Origin: Rs1 sp029027825
GTDB lineage: Bacteria; Pseudomonadota; Gammaproteobacteria; Pseudomonadales; Balneatricaceae
Assembly: GCA_029027825.1 (NCBI GenBank)
Contig: CP093399.1
Location: forward strand, 1,178,001 to 1,242,000
Length of the DNA: 64,000 nucleotides
Direction: 5' to 3'
Every line of letters begins with the position of its first letter. Within the stretch, counting starts at the first letter, position 1. A program made the translations under genes and the position numbers. Below the pieces are notes generated by a model. The model was given only the letters and a program-made list of their open reading frames with translations. It was not told the origin of the DNA and searched no databases. Shown here piece after piece: positions 1 to 7,968 of the stretch.

Positions 1-109
1 CGCTTGCCTGATCTCCAAGTAATAAGTAAGTGATTCCTGTAAATTGCCTGTAGAAATTCCTTTCAAGTAAAGTCAAGGGATGAGTTCTTCAATGCTCTTA
101 GCTCTTTTA

Positions 110-271
110 ACCTGAATCCGTGACTTCAAAGTGATTACAGAGTGTAAGATGTTGGTTCTACAGTGGAATTGAAAAATCTTAGCTGCACCCATAGGTTCAG
201 TGGATGTTTTTCTAACCGCTGTAGAATCAAGAGCTTGCGCTATGTGGTGCAGTGAAGTTACTGATTCAGGT
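110..271 (+). mobile_element. MITE-like element, short form, copy 1
   Basis: This is a 162-bp non-coding element. It opens with CCTGAATCCGTGACTTCA and closes with TGAAGTTACTGATTCAGG, which are near-perfect inverted repeats. The element proper is flanked by the 5-bp direct repeat TTTAA on both sides (106-110 and 271-275). It is almost identical along its whole length to the copy at 59210-59371, in the same orientation. It encodes nothing recognisable. A transposase acting in trans is inferred; none of matching type is seen in the window. Confidence 0.8.
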
Positions 272-575
272 TTAAGATAGGGCGGCAGCAGATTGCTATT
301 AAATTTAATGCCAGCATTGCTTCGTGATGGCGAGGAATTAAACAGGCGAAGTATTCACACGCTATGGAAATGCCGTTATCGACTATTCTGCCTATGCGAT
401 TACTCAGCAATAAAAATAATTTATATTGAAAAGAATATCCAACCCGCTTATTTTGAGGATGCTTGGTGGTTGTTTTTTTTAATAGACCGAGTTAGCAGGG
501 GTCGTAACAGTAATAATCTAAGCGTGACTAGGTTATTTGTATATCTTATGGGTGTGACCCGAGGATTAACCGACT
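272..575. other. no supported gene; low-complexity flank
   Basis: An open frame runs from 293 to 622, but it starts from a rare codon, has no clear ribosome binding site and its translation has no family character. I see no promoter, repeat or RNA structure that I can defend here. Together with the following weak frame it looks like degraded sequence beside the MITE. Confidence 0.4.
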
Positions 576-983
576 TTGCGTTCAGCAAAAAACATATCTA
601 TTTTTGCTGTGCTATCCGATGAAGATTTGTTGCAACAGTGTACAACCATTAACAAAGCAAACGTAAGGATTAACTGCGATATACTCACTTTCTGCGAATA
701 CCTGAACCAGCTTTCAAGCGATAAATTAGGCTTCACAGTGGTACTCAATGAAGCCACTATTGAGCAAGTATTACCTTTAGCTCGCGATGCTCATATTTCC
801 GAACAAACGCTGCTTACTCCGCCGCGATTATATAGTGTTTTTGTCAACGAAGCATGGCGTGTGGTTGCAGAGTTTGAAAAAATGCAAAAACCATTGTTGC
901 CGTTATTAACAGTGTTCGCAGATATGCCTTCAAAGAGCGTCAACGGTAAATATCGCCTTAAGTCTGATGGCGACATGACCTAG
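576..983 (+). CDS. hypothetical protein, possibly a gene remnant
   Basis: A 135-residue frame beginning at TTG. The translation is acidic and well mixed (for example EDLLQQCTTINKANVRINCD and LPLLTVFADMPSKSVNG), which looks more protein-like than most chance frames, but I recognise no domain. There is no convincing ribosome binding site. The DNA just upstream has no other gene, and the zone to the right is full of broken genes. It may be the 3' part of a decayed coding sequence. Bases 984-1262 after it hold nothing I can name. Confidence 0.25.
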   Translation: MRSAKNISIFAVLSDEDLLQQCTTINKANVRINCDILTFCEYLNQLSSDKLGFTVVLNEATIEQVLPLARDAHISEQTLLTPPRLYSVFVNEAWRVVAEFEKMQKPLLPLLTVFADMPSKSVNGKYRLKSDGDMT

Positions 984-1262
984 TCAGACACCGCAAAAGT
1001 GACTAAAACTTTTCAAACCCCCCGTCTATTCAAACGGCTGCCAAAATATGACTGGATATCAAAGAAAGGCGCATTAAATTTACTTGATTTATGAGCTATT
1101 TCAGCAACTTTCAATCTGTTTGCAAAGACCTAATCCATTTTTATTCTGCGATGCGCTATTCGGAGGCTAAACAACTGCCTTTTCATTGTTTGAAAATTGA
1201 CAAGACAAATATGCGCAAACATGCGCGGATATAGCAGCAACGAACGTAAGAGACATATGGGT

Positions 1263-2519
1263 TTAGTAACCCATGGTGCGGAAGGCTGATAAAAGCGCTC
1301 CGACTTCCTGTTCGGTATTGTAGTGACACAGCGAAATTCGGATGCAATCTGGCAGGCCCAATGGAGTTAGGATGTTGCTGGAATAGTGGTCAGCCTTTCG
1401 GGTGTGGGTACGGATTCCCTGTTCGTTCAGTATGGTGACCACCTCGGGAGAGGAGGTGCCGTTCACGACAATCGACACCAGACCCTCGCGCGCGGGGTTG
1501 TTCACGCCACCCAAAATGGTGACATGCTCCATGTCCTTGAGGCCCTTTAGGTTGTCGATGCCGTTGATCATGGAGTCGGTCAGACTCTTCTCATGGGCAT
1601 GAATCGCGCGACCTGCAGCCTCGATTTTAGCGCGTCGATCGGTTTCGTCCGTCACTTCGCCACCCAGCCATTCAAAATAGCTAACCACATCAGAAAGGCA
1701 GGCATAGGCACCGGTGTCGCGGGTACCAAACTCCCAACCTGTTGCGGGTGCATCGATCAACATGTCATGGGGCAGGCCGCTAAACCTTTCTGAAATCCAG
1801 GCAATACCATAGCCGTGGCGTGAAAACATTTTATAGGGCGAAATTGCATAGCCATCGACATTGTAGGCATCCAGATCTATTTGGCCGTGGGCGGCATGCT
1901 GAATACCGTCAACGATGATCAGGCAATCGGGGGCAACCTCGCGGATGGCCTTGGAAATTCCTGTGACATCCACACCCATGCCCGTCACCGGCGAGGTGTG
2001 CAAAATTGTCGCAATCGCCACATCGGGCGTGATCAGGGCTTGATAATCCTCGACCGTCACCGTGCCTGTTTCGTTGTTGTGTTGCACGTTCACATAATCC
2101 AATCCAGCAATCCCGGCCCAGCGACGGGCGGCACTGCTAGTGGCTGGGTGCTCAAGCGAACTGCCCAGAATCTTTGACCCCTTGGGCGCGTTCACACAGG
2201 CGGTTCGGATCATCCGGAACAACAGCTCGGTACCGCTTTCGCCGGAAAAGAATTGTCCCGAAGTCGCGTTCATCAACACCCCCATGTCGGACTTAGCAGT
2301 GTTGATGACGGCCACCAATGCGTGCGACGCCGGATTGTCACGGCCTTGATTGTCCGGGATTGCGGCATATTTTGTCGAAGTTTTAACCACCGATTTTAGT
2401 GTTAACGCGCCACCGGCGTTTTCAAAGAAGATTCGAGCCCCCTGAAACGGGCAGCTCTCCACATGGGCGAATTTCTCGCGAATCTTCTCCAAAAGACCGT
2501 GGTGTTGAGATAATGTCAT
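1263..2519 (-). CDS. class V (SufS/IscS-like fold) PLP-dependent aminotransferase
   Basis: About 418 residues from ATG 2519. This start has AGAGGA seven bases upstream and matches the usual N-terminus better than the ATG 75 bases further out. The fold-type I PLP features are visible. The pyridine-nitrogen aspartate lies in IIVDGIQHAAHG, and the PLP lysine lies in AISPYKMFSRHGYG. The C-terminal substrate domain ends near HYNTEQEVGALLSAF. The family includes cysteine desulfurases and many aminotransferases or lyases on small amino acids; the SxHK signature of SufS is changed to SPYK, so desulfurase activity is not implied. The substrate is unknown. The base composition is visibly GC-richer than the rest of the window, like the gene at 4164, which suggests import from a GC-rich (perhaps alphaproteobacterial) source. 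It is transcribed alone, away from the LysR gene. Confidence 0.85.
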   Translation of the reverse strand: MTLSQHHGLLEKIREKFAHVESCPFQGARIFFENAGGALTLKSVVKTSTKYAAIPDNQGRDNPASHALVAVINTAKSDMGVLMNATSGQFFSGESGTELLFRMIRTACVNAPKGSKILGSSLEHPATSSAARRWAGIAGLDYVNVQHNNETGTVTVEDYQALITPDVAIATILHTSPVTGMGVDVTGISKAIREVAPDCLIIVDGIQHAAHGQIDLDAYNVDGYAISPYKMFSRHGYGIAWISERFSGLPHDMLIDAPATGWEFGTRDTGAYACLSDVVSYFEWLGGEVTDETDRRAKIEAAGRAIHAHEKSLTDSMINGIDNLKGLKDMEHVTILGGVNNPAREGLVSIVVNGTSSPEVVTILNEQGIRTHTRKADHYSSNILTPLGLPDCIRISLCHYNTEQEVGALLSAFRTMGY

Positions 2520-2879
2520 CGTTTCATCCTCTGCTTTATTGGTGGTGATAGTTAAGTTCAATAAACTATATTCAAACAAAGTTAGAAATGACATCTTTAA
2601 ATTCTTTATAAAATAGAAACAAATTCTTTTGTATCGTTGATTTCTGCAAAGCTAGTTTAAACTTGTTCGGCTTGGTTTAATTCCCATGGCAGGATAGTTG
2701 TGGCATCTCAGGAATCAGCAAAGTAGGCACGAGGGGCGGAAAGTAGGAATTGATGAAGCACTCTTCGCCGGAAAGAAAAGAGTCGGTTCTGCGGATATTG
2801 ATGCCGCCGGAGAGTGCCCCGCTCTCAGGCCCTGCGAAGCAGGAAGGGATTTCTAAGGATTCCCTATATAATTAGACAA

Positions 2880-3075
2880 GCCCTGTTAGAGGGGCAGCCA
2901 GTGGCGGATAAGAGGCCAAAGACAAGCAAATGGTCAGCTGAAACTAAGTTTTCCATGGTTGCGGAGACGACGACACTTTCTGAAGAGGATCAGAGCCAGT
3001 AATGCCCAGTGAAGGGTTCGTATCACTGAGCAAGTGAAGGCGTGGAAGCAGGACTGCAATTCTTGAAAAAGACGC
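2880..3075 (+). pseudogene. IS3-type transposase OrfA remnant
   Basis: The frame around 2900-3000 reads KRPKTSKWSAETKFSMVAET followed by TTLSEEDQSQ, and then a stop. After a frame change the sequence continues as TEQVKAWKQDC up to about 3057. This is the N-terminal helix-turn-helix region of the OrfA protein of IS3-family elements (typical order: WSAETKF, LSE-E-YCREKGLY-EQ-AWK). At least one frameshift and two stops make it dead, and no OrfB follows. The rest of the 2595-3151 gap holds no gene I can support. The remnant sits between the two genes of the GC-rich aminotransferase island and is a plausible relic of how that island arrived. Confidence 0.6.
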
Positions 3076-3151
3076 TGATACCGTCGGGCACATTCGTATC
3101 AAGTATGGCTTTGCCGGGATCAAAAAAATTTATTAACAGAATACTACGCAG

Positions 3152-4036
3152 TCAATTTTCTTTTTCCCGCGCATCGACCAATTCTTTTAGTATGCGATTG
3201 AACAAATCGATTTTTATGGTCCGAGGTGAGCCGTGGCGATGGATTGTTGAGATGACTCTATGTTCCGATAGATCCTCCAAACTAGCCAACCGGATGTTTC
3301 TTTTTTGGGCTTTAAGACCGTGCCAATCGGGCAAAATAGATACGCCTAGCCCATCCTCAACAAGAGTGACGATGGTTTCTGGGCTGTCCAAGACGCTGAT
3401 GGTGTCCGGCCTCAGTCCCCTTCGGTCGAGGTACCGCTGAACGGCTAGCCCTCCCCAGGAGGAGGGATCATAGGCGATGTACGGCTCGGAGATAATCGCA
3501 CGATCCGGGTCAGTATCGACGGTATCCGATGATACAAAAACTAAGCGTTCATAATAAATAATCTCGGATATCAGCGCATTATCGACCGCAGTAGGCGGGC
3601 ACACGATAATTGCTAGATCCAGATCACCATCTATGACTTGGCGGTACAGATCCTTGGATGAGCCAGGGTACAAATGTATCTGCATTTGTGGATAATTCTG
3701 CCTCACGTCTTTAATTGCCGAGGGTATAAAACCGGTCAAAGCCGTCGTAATTGCACCAATCCGCAAAACCCCTGTTAAACCGGTCGGATCCCAACCAAAT
3801 TCGAGATCCTGACACTCTCTGACGATCTCCTGAATGCGTGGAAGAAAATGCAAACAAGCTTCGGTCGGTACCGCTTTGTGGCCTGTTCTCGTCAGAAGGT
3901 CAGCATTCAGATCACGTTCTAGTGTTTTGATTCGCTGTCCGACGGCTGCTGAGGTGAGATTGAGCGAGCGTGCTGCTTCAGCAATTGAACCAAGGCGAAT
4001 AACTTCCAGCAAGCTTTGTAGAAACCGAGTATCCAA
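3152..4036 (-). CDS. LysR-family transcriptional regulator
   Basis: 294 residues starting at TTG 4036 with AGGAAA six bases upstream. The N-terminus is a standard LysR winged helix-turn-helix (FLQSLLEVIRLGSIAEAARS, then LNLTSAAVGQRIKTLERDL). It is followed by a periplasmic-binding-protein-like effector domain from about residue 90 (GVLRIGAITTALTGFIPSAI) to the end. Length is normal for the family. It is divergent from the aminotransferase at 4164 and shares a 127-bp intergenic region containing an inverted repeat at 4046-4064, the usual LysR arrangement for controlling a neighbour and itself. Effector unknown; an amino acid or amine related to the neighbouring PLP enzymes is an inference. Confidence 0.9.
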   Translation of the reverse strand: MDTRFLQSLLEVIRLGSIAEAARSLNLTSAAVGQRIKTLERDLNADLLTRTGHKAVPTEACLHFLPRIQEIVRECQDLEFGWDPTGLTGVLRIGAITTALTGFIPSAIKDVRQNYPQMQIHLYPGSSKDLYRQVIDGDLDLAIIVCPPTAVDNALISEIIYYERLVFVSSDTVDTDPDRAIISEPYIAYDPSSWGGLAVQRYLDRRGLRPDTISVLDSPETIVTLVEDGLGVSILPDWHGLKAQKRNIRLASLEDLSEHRVISTIHRHGSPRTIKIDLFNRILKELVDAREKEN

Positions 4037-4045
4037 AATATTTCC

Positions 4046-4064
4046 TTTCTATTTGCGATAGAAA
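4046..4064. promoter_or_regulatory. candidate LysR operator (inverted repeat)
   Basis: TTTCTAT-TTGCG-ATAGAAA is a perfect 7-bp inverted repeat, ten bases upstream of the LysR start and about 100 bases upstream of the divergent aminotransferase. It contains the T-N11-A pattern typical of LysR binding sites. The assignment rests on position and symmetry only. Confidence 0.5.
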
Positions 4065-4163
4065 TTAAAGATATCATTTTTGTTTTTGCGGTGCTACAAA
4101 TAATTGGACTTGGCCGCTGTCTGTGGTCTCTATTTTAAACTACAACATTTAATTAGGAAGGAC

Positions 4164-5293
4164 ATGATGAACAAATCTATATCGAAAGTAGACCCAGACG
4201 GGCTGATGGAGTTTCTGTGGTCTTTACGGATCGTTCCTTGAACCATATGTCCCAATCCTTTCAGTCAGTGATGCGTGAAATCTCTCAAACCCTGAAGGAG
4301 GTTTACAATGCCCGTTCCGTCGCCATCGTTCCCGGCGGCGGCACCTACGCTATGGAGGCCGTGGCCCGCCAATTGGCGTCGGACAAAAAGTGCATGGTCA
4401 TCCGCAACGGTTGGTTCAGTTTCCGTTGGAGCCAGATTTTCGATACTTGCCGGGTCACCGAAAACTGTACTGTCCTCAAGGCCCGCCAGGTCGGTGGAGG
4501 GGCTCAAGCGCCTTTCGCTCCAGTTCCCATCGAGGAAGCCATCGCCGCGATCGAAGCCGAAAAACCTGATTTGCTGTTCGCGGCCCATGTGGAAACCGCA
4601 TCTGGTATCATCTTGCCAGAGGATTATCTGAAGGCCCTGGCTAAAGCACAGCACGCCCATGGTGGTATATTTGTTCTCGATTGCATCGCTTCCGGGGCCA
4701 TTTGGATCGACATGGAGGAAACCGGTGTCGATGTTTTGATCAGTGCCCCGCAGAAGGGTTGGTCGGCTTCTCCGGCGGCCGGGCTCGTCATGATGAACGA
4801 AAAGGCGCGCAAGATAGTCGGCGAGACCGCCAGCACTAGCTTCGCCTGCGATCTCAAGAAATGGTCGGAGATCATGGAGGCCTATGAAAGTGGTAGTCAC
4901 GCCTACCACGCCACCATGCCGACGGACGCTCTGGTCACGTTCCACGACGCCATGATGGAAACCAAGGTCATCGGTTTCGATGTCGTCCGCGCCAAGCAGC
5001 AGGAACTGGGCGACAAGGTTCGCGCAGCTCTCGCCAGGCGTCAGATCAAGTCCGTCGCCGCTGAGGGTTTTGGCGCTCCAAGCGTCGTTGTCAGCTATAC
5101 CCAAGACGGTGACATTCAGACGGGCATGAAGTTTGTTGGTGTGGGTTTGCAAATCGCCGCCGGTGTGCCGTTGCAATGTGACGAGCCAAAAGACTTCCGG
5201 ACCTTCCGGTTAGGCCTCTTCGGACTGGACAAATTGAATGATGTTGATGCCGCCGTCGCCCTTTTGGAAGACGCGCTGGACAAGGTCATTTGA
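4164..5293 (+). pseudogene. alanine-glyoxylate-type class V aminotransferase with an early frameshift
   Basis: The body of the gene (from GTG 4217) encodes 358 residues of a class V aminotransferase of the serine/alanine-glyoxylate type. Seen are IVPGGGTYAMEAVARQL, the aspartate in IFVLDCIASG, and the PLP lysine in LISAPQKGWSASPAAG. A well-placed ATG pair at 4164/4167 preceded by AGGAAGG reads NKSISKVDPDGLMEF, then runs out of frame at 4212-4215. Adding one T to the TTT run would join it to SVVFTDRSLNHMS and give a full-length protein of about 376 residues. So either one base was lost from a homopolymer (pseudogene, or a sequencing error), or expression depends on slippage. GC content is clearly above the window average. 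The stop codon abuts a broken epimerase gene. Confidence 0.75.
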
Positions 5294-5842
5294 CGAAATC
5301 AGATATCGCGTCGCGCGCAATGCGGTTGACTGTGCACTGTGGGATTTAACCGCCAAACAACGTCAGCTGCCTGTGGAGCAATTAGTGGACATAATGACTA
5401 AAACACCTCAGGTGACGGCGCAAACGCTAAGTTTAGATACGGTTGGCAAGATGTCCACCGAAGCGGCAAGTCTTGGCGAACGACCATTGATAAAAAGAAA
5501 GTTAGATCGCGAACTGGTATTAGAACGCATGCGTGCCATTGCTTTGGCCGCGCGGAACTCTCGTTTTATTATTGACGCAAACGAAGCCTAGGATATCGAC
5601 TTATTAAAACAGCTACTAACCGCAGCTCAGCAACAAGGTTTTATCATTATGACGGCTATGGCTCCCGCTTTCTTAATGACCCAAAGCGCCGCCTTTGTTG
5701 ACCTTGGCGGGCCGTTGTTGTTAGCAATAGATTGGGCCCATTCTTTCAACTTAGATCAGGGAAATATGCAGTTATTGCCGAGAGAGCTATGTGGCGGAGC
5801 CAGCAATGGCAATAATCAGGAATTACAGAAAATTATTATATA
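5294..5842 (+). pseudogene. dipeptide epimerase (enolase superfamily) fragment, with nonsense mutation and deletion
   Basis: Directly after the aminotransferase stop, the reading frame RYRVARNAVDCALWDLTAKQ then TAQTLSLDTV and FIIDANEA matches L-Ala-D/L-Glu epimerases of the enolase superfamily. At 5589-5591 a TAG stands where the family has the Trp of DANE-W. The frame then continues (DIDLLKQLLTAAQQQGF) and jumps to the C-terminal part, MAPAFLMTQSAAFVDLGGPL. The barrel section with most of the metal ligands is therefore missing, as is the N-terminal capping domain. This is a dead gene whose 5' half was replaced by, or lost at, the junction with the GC-rich island. Confidence 0.75.
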
Positions 5843-5914
5843 GTTACCTTAAAAACCAAAGGCTATAGCCTGCTAAATTTTATAAATATAAAAACAAAGC
5901 AGATAGGAATATTA

Positions 5915-6190
5915 ATTAAAAAAATAGCCATTACTGCCATCGTTGGTGCCGCTACTATGATGACAACCTCTGTATTCACAGAAACTAAACACGTTGTAAT
6001 AGGTACCGGCGGTCAAACTGGTGTTTTTTATCAAGTGGGTGCTGCTATCTGCCGCCTAGTTAACGAAGGCACGGCGGATTACAACATTAATTGTACTCAC
6101 AAAACGGGAGGTTCAATAACTAACATTAACGGCATGCGTGCCGGTGATGTCGACATGGGTGTTGCCCAATCAGTCGGTATAAGGTTGCGG
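5915..6190 (+). pseudogene. TAXI-family TRAP transporter solute-binding protein, truncated
   Basis: The frame reads KKIAITAIVGAATMMTTSVF (signal peptide), then ETKHVVIGTGGQTGVFYQVG, AAICRLVNEG and TGGSITNINGMRAGDVDMGV. This is the N-terminal third of TAXI-type TRAP periplasmic binding proteins, which capture organic acids or glutamate. An AGGA box at 5905-5908 is correctly spaced from ATT 5915, where an ATG would be expected, so the start codon itself appears mutated. After VAQSVG the frame ends at 6193, while intact members are over 300 residues. No TRAP permease follows. It is a remnant. Confidence 0.75.
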
Positions 6191-6289
6191 TGAGAAATAA
6201 TTGAATTTGATTTGAAATAATTTTTAAAAAGTTCCAGTAAATGCTGTTAGAATGTTCGACGCTTAGCCTTGAGAGAGGGTAAGCTACTA

Positions 6290-6358
6290 CCTGAGTCATA
6301 GACTTCAATGCATCACATAGCCTTATGCTGAGTGCCGCATGTAAGTTACTGATTAAGC
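6290..6358 (-). repeat. internally deleted MITE copy
   Basis: CCTGAGTCATAGACTTCA at the left and AAGTTACTGATTAAGC at the right match the two ends of the dispersed element. The inner TGCATCACATAGC block is also shared. Only 69 bp remain, so the centre has been lost. No clear target duplication. Confidence 0.5.
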
Positions 6359-6436
6359 TTATTTAAAAGAGCTGTACTGTTTTAAGCAGTAGTCTCTACT
6401 AGAATTAAATCTCTGTTAATAGGACCCCATCTATTT

Positions 6437-7012
6437 ATGTCATTGTTCAGTGACGGCAGCTTAGATAAACAGGTATTACTAGAAAAATACTTGCTCGAGT
6501 GTGCTCAAGGTAAGCATAAAGCATTGAAACAGCTTTATGAGTTGTGTTCAGCGAATCTATTTAGTGTTGCGCTGCGTATATTAAAGGATAGAGCTCTTGC
6601 AGAAGACTGCTTGCAACAAGTGTTTTACAAAGTGTGGAATAATGCGGGGACTTATGATGTCTCGAAAGCGAAGGCCCAGACTTGGTTAAATACTATTACT
6701 CGCAACCAAGCTTTGGATATTCTGCGGAAAAATAAACATTTTGATCAACATGATTCAGACGACGCACTTGCTTATATTGCCGATGACGCCCCTTCACATG
6801 AACAATATGTGGAGTTAGCTCAAAAGAGTGAGGTGATGCACAAATGTTTAAAAGAACTCCCAGAACAGCAAAAAATATATTTAGAAATGGCCTTTTTTGA
6901 AGGGTTAACTCATCAGGCGTTATCTGATAAAACGGGTACATCATTAGGTACAGTTAAGACTTGGATTAGAAGAGGGTTAGAGAGGTTGAGGAAATGCATG
7001 ACTACGACTTAA
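6437..7012 (+). CDS. ECF-type RNA polymerase sigma factor
   Basis: 191 residues. Region 2 is visible as CSANLFSVALRILKDRALAE, then DCLQQVFYKVWNNAGTYD and AQTWLNTITRNQALDILRK. Region 4 carries a helix-turn-helix (THQALSDKTGTSLGTVKTWI) followed by RRGLERLRKCM. Length and two-domain layout fit group 4 (extracytoplasmic function) sigma factors. The stop overlaps the start of the next gene, an anti-sigma factor, by 19 bases, so the two are translationally coupled. Genes controlled by it cannot be told from the window. ECF/RskA pairs elsewhere respond to oxidative or envelope stress. Confidence 0.92.
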   Translation: MSLFSDGSLDKQVLLEKYLLECAQGKHKALKQLYELCSANLFSVALRILKDRALAEDCLQQVFYKVWNNAGTYDVSKAKAQTWLNTITRNQALDILRKNKHFDQHDSDDALAYIADDAPSHEQYVELAQKSEVMHKCLKELPEQQKIYLEMAFFEGLTHQALSDKTGTSLGTVKTWIRRGLERLRKCMTTT

Positions 7013-7680
7013 GTGACATCAAGCAACGTAATCAAGCGGCAGCTGAATACGTTTTAGGATGTTTAGAGGCAAGTGAAAAAGCAAAGGTTGAGGCGTTGCT
7101 GAGTTTTAGCCATGATTTTCAATGCGAAGTAGAACAATGGCGTAACTACTTAGACGTATTTAATACAAATCTTGCTCCCGTTGTTCCTCCAGCAAATGTA
7201 TGGAAGAAAATTAATAGTCGAACCAATACATCAAGTAGTATTTGGAATTGGAAACCACTAGTTGGTTTTTCTTTTGCTCTTATTCTGTCGGTTGGAATCT
7301 TTATGCAATGGATTCAACAGCCGGTAGTTATACGAAACAATGTTTGGGTTCCATTAATCATTAATGCCAACCAAGAACCGGGTTGGGTGATGAATACCTC
7401 AATGCAGAATCGACAGCTAGTCATTGAATCTAAGCGTCCGGTGAGCATGCCTGCCAATACTTTCTATGAAATATGGTTGATGGAAAAGGGTCATGAGCCT
7501 ATGTCTTTAGGATTTTTACCTGCCAGTGGTAAAAAAATTATTCCCTTTGAAAAATCTTGGGCTGGCAGATTGCTTGACTGTGAAATTGTCATAACAATGG
7601 AAGGTCCAAAAGGTGCGCGAGATGGGTACAATATGGGACCTGTTTCAGATAAGGCAAACTGGAAGAAAGTGACCTTTTAA
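6994..7680 (+). CDS. RskA-like membrane anti-sigma factor
   Basis: 228 residues. The N-terminus (AAAEYVLGCLEASEKAKVEA) matches the cytoplasmic sigma-binding domain of RskA-type anti-sigma factors. One membrane helix follows at about residues 90-108 (PLVGFSFALILSVGIFMQW). The periplasmic C-terminal domain contains FYEIWLMEKGHEPMSLGFLP, typical of the RskA C-terminal domain. It should hold the sigma factor encoded just upstream at the membrane until released. The overlap with the sigma gene supports the pairing. A weak hairpin after the stop may end the operon. Confidence 0.85.
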   Translation: MHDYDLSDIKQRNQAAAEYVLGCLEASEKAKVEALLSFSHDFQCEVEQWRNYLDVFNTNLAPVVPPANVWKKINSRTNTSSSIWNWKPLVGFSFALILSVGIFMQWIQQPVVIRNNVWVPLIINANQEPGWVMNTSMQNRQLVIESKRPVSMPANTFYEIWLMEKGHEPMSLGFLPASGKKIIPFEKSWAGRLLDCEIVITMEGPKGARDGYNMGPVSDKANWKKVTF

Positions 7681-7684
7681 GTAA

Positions 7685-7706
7685 GCTGCTAAAGATATTT
7701 AGTAGC
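7685..7706 (+). terminator. weak hairpin after the sigma/anti-sigma operon
   Basis: GCTGCTAAA-GATA-TTTAGTAGC pairs with one mismatch a few bases after the anti-sigma stop, followed by the T-rich stretch GTCTCGTTTTGG. It is a possible terminator. The U tract is not immediate, so confidence is modest. Confidence 0.4.
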
Positions 7707-7968
7707 GTCTCGTTTTGGTCTTTATTTAAGAAAACTTCTTCCATAATAGAATCAAATAATGGTGAAAGCCTCAATTATATTTCTAAAAATATTTAAAGGT
7801 GGCGGAGTCATATGGCTTATCGAGAATGGGTTTGGCTGCAGTAGATTTACCCGTTATTGGTTAGCTTGCTAGTTGCAGCAAACCCGGACGACGAAGTTTG
7901 AAAAAAACATAGATTAGTTAGTGAAAACTAAGTATGTCGATGAATTTATATCTGGATTATATAAATAA

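Noticed and set aside
293..622. Open frame of 109 codons
   Set aside because: Rare start codon, no ribosome binding site, and a translation rich in aromatic and basic residues with no family character.
1263..2519. Cysteine desulfurase (SufS) for the class V enzyme
   Set aside because: The fold matches but the active-site lysine motif is SPYK and no Suf genes are near, so a specific desulfurase call is not justified.
4265..5176. Long minus-strand frame of 303 codons opposite the second aminotransferase
   Set aside because: It is the mirror of a GC-rich gene with clear PLP motifs on the plus strand; its translation is His/Arg/Asp-rich and matches no family.
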